The notes under the pieces are model-generated. The model saw only the letters and a list, made by a program, of their open reading frames with translations, had not been told where the DNA came from and ran no database searches. Of a stretch of 13,802 nucleotides of DNA, positions 1 to 6,072 are shown piece after piece. The stretch's first letter is position 1; each line of letters begins with the position of its first letter. The DNA is from JAHEIJ01 sp040235565. GTDB lineage: Bacteria > Pseudomonadota > Gammaproteobacteria > UBA6429 > Thiohalophilaceae. The DNA is taken from positions 1-13,802 of the forward strand of contig JBECLA010000012.1 of the NCBI GenBank assembly GCA_040235565.1, in the 5' to 3' direction. The translations under genes were made by a program, and so were the position numbers.

Positions 1-766
1 TCCGATACGTGTCAAGAATCTTATCATAACTGCCGTCGGCCTTCATGGCTTTGAGGGCTTTATTAAAATCCTTGACGATTTTGGCATGTTGAGGATGGGC
101 ACGAGACACCGCAGCATGCAAGGTACGCGTGGCAACCGGCTTACCCAGAAATTCGAACTCCTTGATGGCATTGGGAAAATACTCGGTCAATTCGTGCCGC
201 ACTACCCATTTGTCACCAAGGGTGAGGTCAATGCGACCCTGCTGTAGCTTGAGCAGGTTCTGGATCAGGTGATTGCTCGGCAGCTTGAGGATGCCCTGGG
301 CGGCATCAAATTTCTCACCATAGGCATAACCATTGACAACCCCGATAACCAGTCCTTTCAGATCCTGGTAACTTCTGAAATTGATCGGCGTACCCTTGCG
401 TTTGACAAACTGGATGGTGTTGACGAAATAGGGATCGGTAAACTGGAAATGGGTATCTCGTTCCTTGGTGTACCAGGCCGAGATAATCACATCATATATC
501 CCGGCACTGGTACCCTCCAGGGTCCGTGGCCAGGTTTCGATCGAAATTTCCGTTGTATAGCCGGCACGTTTGAGGATTTCATTGACCAGCGCGGTGGCGG
601 CACCCTTGTCTGCCCCCTGATCGATGATATAGGGAGGCCAGACACTGCCGGCGATTTTAAGCGCACCAGTTTCGGCAGCAGCATTTACATTGAGACCGAG
701 TGCCAGCACCACCACAGTACTCGCGAATTTCCCAAACTGGTAGCAACGGGTAAGTATATGCAGCAT
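1..766 (-). CDS. Family 3 extracellular solute-binding protein (partial, C-terminus beyond the window)
   Basis: Periplasmic substrate-binding protein of the amino-acid/opine type (SBP_bac_3), read from the reverse strand with no stop over 255 codons to the window edge. The N-terminus has a signal-peptide-like stretch (basic start MLHILTRCYQFGK, hydrophobic STVVVLALGL, then NAAA), with cleavage likely near residue 28-30. The mature part starts KIAGSVWPPY and contains the family's GxYDVIISAWYTKER and FTDPYF segments, LKGLVIGVVNGYAYG in lobe 2, and a C-terminal helix ending ADGSYDKILDTYR. Little more than the last few residues should be missing. The ATG at 766 has AAGGA about 12 nt upstream; an ATG further upstream hits a stop after four codons. 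No permease or ATPase is visible, so it may be an orphan sensor-like or PAAT-like protein. Ligand unknown. It follows the 86-residue protein by 49 bp on the same strand, so co-transcription is plausible. Confidence 0.85.
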   Translation of the reverse strand, partial: MLHILTRCYQFGKFASTVVVLALGLNVNAAAETGALKIAGSVWPPYIIDQGADKGAATALVNEILKRAGYTTEISIETWPRTLEGTSAGIYDVIISAWYTKERDTHFQFTDPYFVNTIQFVKRKGTPINFRSYQDLKGLVIGVVNGYAYGEKFDAAQGILKLPSNHLIQNLLKLQQGRIDLTLGDKWVVRHELTEYFPNAIKEFEFLGKPVATRTLHAAVSRAHPQHAKIVKDFNKALKAMKADGSYDKILDTYR

Positions 767-815
767 GATATTATTATCCTTGTAGCATGAATCTTTCATG
801 ACGATTTCTGTAACT

Positions 816-1076
816 TTACTCGACTTCAACCGCATTATGGATGGTGTTTTTGGGCCAGGCATCGGGTGCCGGGAAAACTTCCAGTCGTTCGATATTATTG
901 ATGGGTATCCATATCATGCGATCTTTCAGCATAATCAATAACTGGTTAGCTTCCCGCATGGATTCGATGTTTTTGGTCAGGTTGAAATCCTCATCCTGTT
1001 GGCGAAAAGCAAAGGATTTTTGATTGCCATTGATGAAATGGATCGTGAGCTTATATACCTGTTTTTGATCGGCCAT
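816..1076 (-). CDS. Conserved-looking small hypothetical protein
   Basis: An 86-residue protein I do not recognise. It has no signal peptide or membrane segment and no cysteines. The sequence alternates short hydrophobic strands (YKLTIHFI, QLLIMLK, MIWIPI, IERLEVF) with charged stretches, suggesting a small mixed alpha/beta cytoplasmic protein. It starts at ATG 1076, where the Shine-Dalgarno is poor (an A-rich tract, AAGAAAAAAA). It lies 49 bp upstream of the solute-binding protein on the same strand and is probably in one transcript with it. The opposite-strand open frame at 841-1023 is its shadow. I call it real because it fills the gap, ends just before the next gene, and gives a sensible hydrophobic pattern; function unknown. 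Confidence 0.6.
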   Translation of the reverse strand: MADQKQVYKLTIHFINGNQKSFAFRQQDEDFNLTKNIESMREANQLLIMLKDRMIWIPINNIERLEVFPAPDAWPKNTIHNAVEVE

Positions 1077-1120
1077 GGTTTTTTTCTTGCACCGGAATAC
1101 GTGGACTGACTTATAAGCCC

Positions 1121-1152
1121 CTGATTTACTATAATTTATAGTCCGAAATCAG
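1121..1152. promoter_or_regulatory. Nested inverted repeat overlapping a perfect TATAAT
   Basis: An outer dyad (CTGATTT at 1121-1127, AAATCAG at 1146-1152) encloses an inner 15-bp palindrome (ACTATAA-T-TTATAGT, 1128-1142). Three unpaired bases (CCG) sit on one side. The inner palindrome contains a perfect plus-strand TATAAT at 1130-1135, with a CTGACT -35-like hexamer at 1106-1111 (18-bp spacer). The segment lies upstream of the minus-strand gene starting at 1076, so it could be an operator or divergent promoter. Which direction is transcribed cannot be decided from sequence. Confidence 0.35.
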
Positions 1153-1292
1153 GAACAACGATGGAATGTGCCAAGCGTATCGCCTTACCACAGTGGTGGC
1201 AATAGCGGCGGACTGTTTCACCGCTGGTTGTTGGCCAGTCAGTCAGGGTTTTCTCTGACGTCCCGGGCGACCGGTCATAATGGGTTGACTGC
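1153..1292. other. Non-coding, hairpin-rich interval
   Basis: No convincing gene is present. Several short inverted repeats follow each other: AGCGG/CCGCT, CTGG/CCAG and GTCAG/CTGAC. None has a T-run, so they are not obvious terminators. A 14-codon open frame with a plausible Shine-Dalgarno (AGGA six bases before ATG 1161, stop at 1203-1205) lies just after the TATAAT above. It is too short to call as a gene. Confidence 0.3.
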
Positions 1293-1324
1293 TTGTCATA
1301 TAAACTTCACTGGATTGTTATAAA
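1293..1324 (+). promoter_or_regulatory. Candidate PHO-box promoter of the lipid-remodelling cluster
   Basis: TTGTCAT at 1293-1299 is followed, exactly 11 bp on, by ACTTCAC at 1304-1310. The two heptamers match the PhoB site (CTGTCAT, 4 bp, CTGTCAC) at 6/7 and 4/7. A -10-like TATAAA lies at 1319-1324, eight bases downstream. The same stretch also reads as an ordinary sigma70 promoter (TTGTCA 1293-1298, 17-bp spacer, TGTTAT 1316-1321). It sits 33 bp before the first glycosyltransferase start. It is weaker than the array at 5224, so PhoB control here is a suggestion only. Confidence 0.4.
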
Positions 1325-1356
1325 AGCTTCATGATGTTTATCGAGACTGCGTCGGC

Positions 1357-2544
1357 ATGGATGCAAGGTGTCAGGAAGTCTCAGAAACCCAGAATAGGTT
1401 CCACTTTTGTCTGGTCACTGAAACCTATCCTCCCGAGATCAACGGTGTGGCAATGACCCTGCACCGTCTGGTCAAAGGGATAATAGAACGCGGTCATCAG
1501 GTATCGCTGGTTCGCCCTCGCCAGTCCGTCCATGATCGCCCAGGTTGTAGCCGTGTCCCCGAACAAACACTGATTCCAGGCTTACCTATTCCGGGTTACC
1601 AGGGACTGCGTTTCGGGCTCCCTGTGGGGCAGCGGTTACGTCGTCTATGGGCTGGTGCGCGCCCGGATATCATCTATGTGGCAACCGAAGGGCCACTCGG
1701 GATCGCGGCATTGCGGCAGGCGGAGAAGCTAAACATTCCGGTAGTGAGCGGGTTTCACACCAATTTTCACAGTTATACCAAACATTATCATCTTGGCTTT
1801 CTCTCCAAACTGATCTTGTCACATCTGCGTAATTTTCATAATCGTACGCGGGCAACGCTGGTACCGAGCAAGGACTTGCAGGAGCAGTTACAGCAGAGGG
1901 GGTTCAATAATATTGAAATGCTGTCACGCGGCGTTGACTGCAGATTATTCAGTCCGGAAAAACGAGACCCAAAGCTACGGCAGATGTGGAATGTCAGGGA
2001 TGACCAACATGTCGTGCTGTATGTAGGGCGACTGGCGACCGAAAAGAATCTGGATCTGTTTGTACGCACCTATCGTGCCATGCAACGACAGCGTGCTGAC
2101 CTGCGATGTGTCATTGTTGGTGATGGACCGTTGTATCGAAGTTTACAGCAGGATAATCCTGACATCATATTTTGTGGGGTGCACACAGGCCGATCATTAG
2201 CATCTCACTATGCCTCGGCGGATATGTTTCTGTTCCCCAGCGAAACAGAAACATTCGGAAATGTAACACTGGAAGCCATGGCCAGTGGTCTCGCGATAGT
2301 GGCATACGATTATGCGGCTGCGGGGCGACATGTCACGAATAAACAAAATGGTTTTGTAGTGCCTTATCAGGCAGAAGAACAGTTTATTGAACAGGCGCTG
2401 GCAATGATGGATGAGGAAACAGAGTTGACGCAAATACGTAATAACGCCCGCAGTTATGCGCTATCAGTTGACTGGCTGCAGATAGTTGAACGTTTTGAAA
2501 ATATTCTGCGTGAGAATTGTAATCCCAACCAAGTGATGTCATGA
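1357..2544 (+). CDS. GT4 family glycosyltransferase, probably lipid-directed
   Basis: A 395-residue GT-B fold retaining glycosyltransferase of family GT4. The N-terminal acceptor domain carries the typical LVTETYPPEINGVAMTL stretch (residues 19-35), with GFHTNFHSY near 132-140. The C-terminal nucleotide-sugar domain has YVGRLATEKN (222-231), VIVGDGP and the donor-site E-x7-E motif (E298 and E306 in ETFGNVTLE). It resembles the glycolipid/mannosyl branch of GT4 (Agt, Sqd2 and MgtA-like proteins) that use diacylglycerol or lipid-linked acceptors; the sugar cannot be read from sequence. No signal peptide is seen, so it probably acts at the cytoplasmic membrane surface. ATG 1357 is the only good in-frame start and has no clear Shine-Dalgarno. 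It is first in the cluster, 78 bp before the phosphoesterase, and its stop overlaps the last codons as ATGTCATGA. A glycan role such as capsule or LPS is an alternative, but no other polysaccharide gene is nearby. Confidence 0.85.
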   Translation: MDARCQEVSETQNRFHFCLVTETYPPEINGVAMTLHRLVKGIIERGHQVSLVRPRQSVHDRPGCSRVPEQTLIPGLPIPGYQGLRFGLPVGQRLRRLWAGARPDIIYVATEGPLGIAALRQAEKLNIPVVSGFHTNFHSYTKHYHLGFLSKLILSHLRNFHNRTRATLVPSKDLQEQLQQRGFNNIEMLSRGVDCRLFSPEKRDPKLRQMWNVRDDQHVVLYVGRLATEKNLDLFVRTYRAMQRQRADLRCVIVGDGPLYRSLQQDNPDIIFCGVHTGRSLASHYASADMFLFPSETETFGNVTLEAMASGLAIVAYDYAAAGRHVTNKQNGFVVPYQAEEQFIEQALAMMDEETELTQIRNNARSYALSVDWLQIVERFENILRENCNPNQVMS

Positions 2545-2545
2545 A

Positions 2546-2603
2546 ATGGTAACGGCAATTACCCTGGGATGTCATATTTACCTTCTAGTCTTGGTAAAAG
2601 ACT
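2546..2603 (+). other. Two small hairpins between glycosyltransferase and phosphoesterase
   Basis: GGTAA...TTACC (2548-2563) and AGTCTT...AAGACT (2587-2603, 5-nt loop) lie in the only sizeable gap of the cluster. Neither is followed by a T-run, so they look more like mRNA processing or translation-modulating structures than a terminator. Confidence 0.25.
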
Positions 2604-2622
2604 GTTCTTGGAGAGGTTGCCA

Positions 2623-3435
2623 ATGACGACAGTTCACACCATGAAACCATTACGTTATCGGGCTATCTGGTTATCGGACATACATCTCGGTTATCGCGGT
2701 TGTAAAGCGGAATATCTCCTGGATTTTCTGAAGACGACCGAGTCTGACGTATTGTATCTGGTCGGCGATATTATCGATTTGTGGTCAATGAAGCGCACCA
2801 TGTACTGGCCACAAGCGCATAATAATGTTATTCGCACCATCCTGGGGAAAGCCAAGCATGGTACCAGGATCATATACATTCCTGGAAATCACGATGAACA
2901 AATCCGGGATTTTATTGGTTCGGTATTCGGTGATATCGAGATCCATGATGAGTATGTGCATGTGGGGAAGAATGGAAAACGCTATCGCATTTTACATGGT
3001 GATGTCTACGATGCGCTTATGAAATGTAGCGGTTTGAAGAATTTTATTGGCAACAAAGCATACGACCTGATTATGTTCCTGAATCGCCATGTGTACAAAC
3101 TGCGCCAGCTGCTTGGTTATCCTTATTGGTCATTGGCTTCATTTCTCAAGTGTCGTGTCAGGGATGCTGTGGCACATATTCGTAAATTCGAAGAGATTAT
3201 TGCTGCTGACACGAAGAAACTCGGTTTCGATGGGGTCATTTGCGGTCATATTCATCATGCAGCAATGCGAGATGTCAATGGCGTGATTTACTGCAATGAT
3301 GGTGACTGGGTCGAGCACTGTACCGCGCTGGTGGAAGATCGGGAAGGTCGGATGGAATTACTGCATTGGAGTGACAAGCGGCAAATATTATATGCCGCTG
3401 AGGCAGGGCAAATTCAACGGCCGGTGGCGGCCTGA
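2623..3435 (+). CDS. plcP: PlcP-like metallophosphoesterase (annotated elsewhere as UDP-2,3-diacylglucosamine diphosphatase-like)
   Basis: A 270-residue calcineurin-like phosphoesterase of the COG2908 group. All metal-binding motifs are visible: D19-x-H21 (SDIHLG), GDIID with D49, GNHDE at 88-92, HGD at 125-127 and GHIHH with H209/H211. True LpxH of E. coli has GNRDF where this protein has GNHDE, and it lacks the YWPQ(A/S)HN and GYPYWSL segments seen here. These features agree with the PlcP branch, phospholipase C enzymes that cleave phosphatidylglycerol/PE to diacylglycerol under phosphate limitation in rhizobia and marine bacteria. The position between GT4 enzymes matches the known plcP-agt pairing. 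I chose ATG 2623 over ATG 2569 because GGAGAGG ends six bases before it and the conserved part starts soon after. The assignment as PlcP rather than an LpxH paralogue is inference from motifs and context. Confidence 0.75.
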   Translation: MTTVHTMKPLRYRAIWLSDIHLGYRGCKAEYLLDFLKTTESDVLYLVGDIIDLWSMKRTMYWPQAHNNVIRTILGKAKHGTRIIYIPGNHDEQIRDFIGSVFGDIEIHDEYVHVGKNGKRYRILHGDVYDALMKCSGLKNFIGNKAYDLIMFLNRHVYKLRQLLGYPYWSLASFLKCRVRDAVAHIRKFEEIIAADTKKLGFDGVICGHIHHAAMRDVNGVIYCNDGDWVEHCTALVEDREGRMELLHWSDKRQILYAAEAGQIQRPVAA

Positions 3436-3447
3436 CCCGGGGATGTC

Positions 3448-3984
3448 ATGAGTATTATCAGTATACATACAATGGCTGAGCTGTTTTCTACCCTGGATAT
3501 TGCGGCCTGCCGCGCATGTAACCGGGCGTGCCGCAAAAGCGCCGTTAAACGTTTTTTTGCAGTCATCAGCCGGCTTGGCGATGGGGTGTTCTGGTATATC
3601 CTGATGTTAGTGCTGCCGCTGTGTTATGGCGCGTCGGCATTAACTGTGAGTGGTCGTATGGCACTGGTTGGGCTGGCCGGATTGCTGGTATACAAGCTAA
3701 TCAAGTCCGGTACGGAACGATTGCGACCTTTTATGGTGGATGACCAGATTCAGCTTGGTACCACCCCTCTCGACAAATACAGTTTTCCGTCCGGCCATAC
3801 CCTGCATGCCACGGCATTCAGTATTGTGGTTGTTTACTATTTTCCCATACTGGCCTGGGTGGTGTCGCCTTTCGCGTTTCTGGTGGCCATGTCACGTATC
3901 GTGTTGGGACTCCACTACCCAACGGATGTTCTGGCGGGCGTAATAATCGGTGTGATACTCGCGGTTGTAGTGCTGTCATTCTGA
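3448..3984 (+). CDS. PAP2 family membrane phosphatase
   Basis: A 178-residue integral membrane phosphatase of the type 2 phosphatidic acid phosphatase family. The three-part active site is complete: K86-x6-R93-P94, PSGH at 114-117, and S149-R150-x5-H156-x3-D160. Hydrophobic segments near residues 48-62, 70-84, 122-147 and 162-177 fit a small multi-pass protein. Family members remove phosphate from phosphatidate, phosphatidylglycerol phosphate or undecaprenyl pyrophosphate. Between PlcP-like and glycosyltransferase genes, generation of diacylglycerol from phosphatidate is the likeliest role, but the substrate cannot be read from sequence. A cysteine-rich patch (CRACNRAC, 21-28) near the N-terminus is unusual for the family. 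The gene starts 12 bp after the phosphoesterase stop, with GGGG about seven bases before ATG, and is surely in the same transcript. Confidence 0.85.
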   Translation: MSIISIHTMAELFSTLDIAACRACNRACRKSAVKRFFAVISRLGDGVFWYILMLVLPLCYGASALTVSGRMALVGLAGLLVYKLIKSGTERLRPFMVDDQIQLGTTPLDKYSFPSGHTLHATAFSIVVVYYFPILAWVVSPFAFLVAMSRIVLGLHYPTDVLAGVIIGVILAVVVLSF

Positions 3985-3990
3985 GGAGGT
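3983..3990 (+). promoter_or_regulatory. Near-perfect Shine-Dalgarno that sets a TTG start
   Basis: GAGGAGGT at 3983-3990 overlaps the PAP2 stop codon and stands four bases before TTG 3995. The in-frame GTG at 3989 lies inside this site and so cannot use it. This argues for TTG as the real start of the second glycosyltransferase. Confidence 0.65.
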
Positions 3991-3994
3991 GACA

Positions 3995-5209
3995 TTGCGC
4001 ATATTAATGATCTCGGATGTCTATTTTCCCCGCATTAATGGTGTATCGACTTCCATTCAGACTTTTGTTCAGGAATTACGTCAGCTAGACCACGAAATTA
4101 CACTCATTGCTCCAGGATACGAATCGCAACAACAAACCGTCTTTGATACCGATACTGGTATTATCAGGATCCCGTCACGTCGGGTTTTGTTTGATCCGGA
4201 AGATCGCTTCATGAGTCGGAGGGCAATTCGACAATTATTGTCTTATTGTCATCAACAACAATATGATGTGATACATATACAAACACCATTCGTGGCCCAT
4301 TATCTTGGTGTCTGGCTGGCACGAGAACTCGGGTCGCCATGTGTCGAGAGCTACCATACATTTTTTGAAGAATATTTATATCATTACTTTCCCTTGGCAC
4401 CGAAGCGCCTGATGCGATACATCGCCAAACGCTATACCACCAGGCAATGCAACCAGGTTGAAAAAGTGATCGTACCATCCAGCGCCATGCGTGATGTGTT
4501 GCAGCGATACGGTGTCAGGACCGGAATACAAATCATCCCAACAGGAATACCGGAACGGGATCATCAGCCAGGAGATGGCGCGCGATTTCGACAACAATAT
4601 GGCATTGCCCCGGATCGCCCTGTCATGGTAACTGTCGGTCGAGTGGCGTTTGAGAAAAACATCAGCTTCCTGCTGGAAGTTGCCAAAAAAGTTCGTGAAC
4701 ACATTCCCAACATCCTGTTTGTGATTGCCGGCGAAGGTCCCATGATGCCGCACCTGAAAAAGCGCGTCAGGCGTGAAGGACTGCAGCGACAGATTATGTT
4801 TGTTGGTTATCTCGATCGTGCCACACAACTACAGGACTGCTATCGGGCGGCGAATGTGTTTGTGTTCGCTTCCAGAACGGAAACGCAGGGACTGGTGCTG
4901 TTAGAAGCCATGGCGCAAGCGTTGCCGGTGGTTTCGACTGCGGTAATGGGTACCCGTGATGTCCTGGCAGACCAACTTGGATGTCTGGTAGCCCCGGAAA
5001 AAGTCAGCCGATTTGCCGAGAAAGTCATTACGGTACTATCGAATACTGCTCTGCAGCAGCAACTGGCAAGAGCGGGTAAGGCCTATGTTGAGCAATGGAC
5101 CGCGCCACGGTATGCGGAAAAACTGGCAGGGCTTTATCAGGAACTGGGTGAAACCGCCACCGGGTGCACTGGAGGGTCAATGGTTGAATCCGCGACAACA
5201 ACAGGATAA
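3995..5209 (+). CDS. GT4 family glycosyltransferase, second copy in the cluster
   Basis: A 404-residue retaining glycosyltransferase of family GT4 (404 counted from the TTG start). It opens MRILMISDVYFPRINGVS, the common nucleotide-fold start of this family. It has HIQTPF and ESYHTFFEEYLYHYFP in the acceptor domain, GRVAFEKN near 215-222, AGEGP, and the E-x7-E donor motif (E296 and E304 in TETQGLVLLE). It resembles diacylglycerol glycosyltransferases of the Agt/MgdA/Sqd2 kind, so it may add the first or second sugar to diacylglycerol produced by the upstream phosphatases. It differs clearly from the first GT4 of the cluster, so the pair probably acts in sequence rather than being a recent duplication. 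The start is TTG at 3995, supported by the Shine-Dalgarno overlapping the PAP2 stop, which also suggests translational coupling. Sugar donor and product are not known. Confidence 0.85.
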   Translation: MRILMISDVYFPRINGVSTSIQTFVQELRQLDHEITLIAPGYESQQQTVFDTDTGIIRIPSRRVLFDPEDRFMSRRAIRQLLSYCHQQQYDVIHIQTPFVAHYLGVWLARELGSPCVESYHTFFEEYLYHYFPLAPKRLMRYIAKRYTTRQCNQVEKVIVPSSAMRDVLQRYGVRTGIQIIPTGIPERDHQPGDGARFRQQYGIAPDRPVMVTVGRVAFEKNISFLLEVAKKVREHIPNILFVIAGEGPMMPHLKKRVRREGLQRQIMFVGYLDRATQLQDCYRAANVFVFASRTETQGLVLLEAMAQALPVVSTAVMGTRDVLADQLGCLVAPEKVSRFAEKVITVLSNTALQQQLARAGKAYVEQWTAPRYAEKLAGLYQELGETATGCTGGSMVESATTTG

Positions 5210-5223
5210 GCAACCCGGGCCGG

Positions 5224-5279
5224 ATGTCATATTACTGTCATAAAAATTTCAGCCAGATTTCATCTGGTTAAACTAGGCT
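5224..5279 (+). promoter_or_regulatory. PHO-box array (four 11-bp repeats) and promoter
   Basis: Four heptamers start exactly 11 bp apart: ATGTCAT (5224), CTGTCAT (5235), ATTTCAG (5246) and ATTTCAT (5257). They are separated by 4-bp spacers (ATTA, AAAA, CCAG). The first two are almost perfect PhoB half-sites with the A/T-rich linker of the consensus; the last two are weaker. Possible -10 hexamers are TAAACT (5269-5274) or TAGGCT (5274-5279), the latter ten bases after the last repeat as in E. coli Pho promoters. The array begins 15 bp after the glycosyltransferase stop and ends about 50 bp before the OlsB-like gene, in the same orientation. PhoB binding is inferred. Confidence 0.75.
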
Positions 5280-5313
5280 TGCTCTAAATTGACCAGGAAT
5301 GAGAGAGAAATTG

Positions 5314-6051
5314 ATGGAAGCCACAGAGCATTCAGAGCATAAAATTGAAAGCCGTTTAATGACGATTCGGGTTGAATCAGAAGAACAAAAGCTCGTCTGT
5401 ACGGGTTTACGTCGACGGGTACAGGAACAGGAAGGGATTCGTCACCGCCGGGCCTTAACCGGCATTGATTTTGAACAACAATTATTGGTGTTGGACCGAA
5501 GAAGTGGTTTGCCGGTGGCTACCGTCGGGTTTAATTCATCGTACCACGGTGGTGAAGTTGAGAGTGAGTTTGACCTCCGGGATTTAATACAGGATAGACT
5601 GGACTATCTGGAACTGGATGGGCCGGTGATGTTACCGGGGCACAATCCGGATGAAGTCTTGAGTCAGTGTCTGGAAATCATCACGGAACTAAATCAGAGT
5701 TCACTACCGCGGGCGCTGGTTAGCCGAATCAGTTTGCCGCTGGGTGGAGGTGATAAATACGTCCAGTCACTGATGTTTTATTTACGCAATAGCCATATGT
5801 GTTCGACCCTGGCACGTCCCCGCGTGCCGTTGCGTCGGGGTGATGTTGCTTACGCGGATGATGTCATTTTGCCGGGGATGTTGCGTGCCTTCCTGCGTTA
5901 TGGTGCCTGCATAGGCAGTGAACCTTACTGGGACGCGGAACAGGGCAGGGCGGAAATCCTTGTCTGGCTTGCAGGTAATCGAGTGGCACAACAGACGTAT
6001 GTTTTACAACCGCTTGCCGGGTGTGGTACTGATCCACAGCTATCTTTCTGA
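5314..6051 (+). CDS. OlsB-like N-acyltransferase (GNAT/hemolysin-type), putative aminolipid synthesis
   Basis: A 245-residue protein that aligns by eye with OlsB, the ornithine N-alpha-acyltransferase that uses 3-hydroxyacyl-ACP to make lyso-ornithine lipid. Matching parts are LLVLDRRSGLPVATV (57-71), ESEFDL (83-88), LELDGPVMLPGH (99-110, where OlsB has LELGRSCVxP), a central YLRNSHM (156-162) where OlsB has YLxxxHL, and LPGMLRAFLRYGACIGSEP (186-204) followed by WD. The family's usual ELGR/CVxP residues are replaced by ELDGPVMLP, so this is a divergent member and its amine substrate may not be ornithine. No OlsA (second acyltransferase) is present in the window. I prefer ATG 5314, since GAGAGAG ends six bases before it; ATG 5299 has AGGA touching it. 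The gene directly follows the PHO-box array, which fits phosphate-starvation expression of a phosphorus-free lipid. It converges on feoB with 21 bp between them and no obvious terminator. Confidence 0.6.
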   Translation: MEATEHSEHKIESRLMTIRVESEEQKLVCTGLRRRVQEQEGIRHRRALTGIDFEQQLLVLDRRSGLPVATVGFNSSYHGGEVESEFDLRDLIQDRLDYLELDGPVMLPGHNPDEVLSQCLEIITELNQSSLPRALVSRISLPLGGGDKYVQSLMFYLRNSHMCSTLARPRVPLRRGDVAYADDVILPGMLRAFLRYGACIGSEPYWDAEQGRAEILVWLAGNRVAQQTYVLQPLAGCGTDPQLSF

Positions 6052-6072
6052 GATCACCCGGTTTATGGCTTG

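Noticed and set aside
269..790. 173-residue plus-strand frame
   Set aside because: It is antisense to the clear solute-binding protein on the other strand.
4620..4638. PHO-box-like CTGTCAT ... CTGTCGG pair inside a gene
   Set aside because: The spacing is 12 rather than 11 bp and the stretch encodes conserved glycosyltransferase residues (VMVTVGR), so it is probably chance.
4376..4828. 150-residue minus-strand frame
   Set aside because: Antisense to the second glycosyltransferase; no domain or ribosome site.
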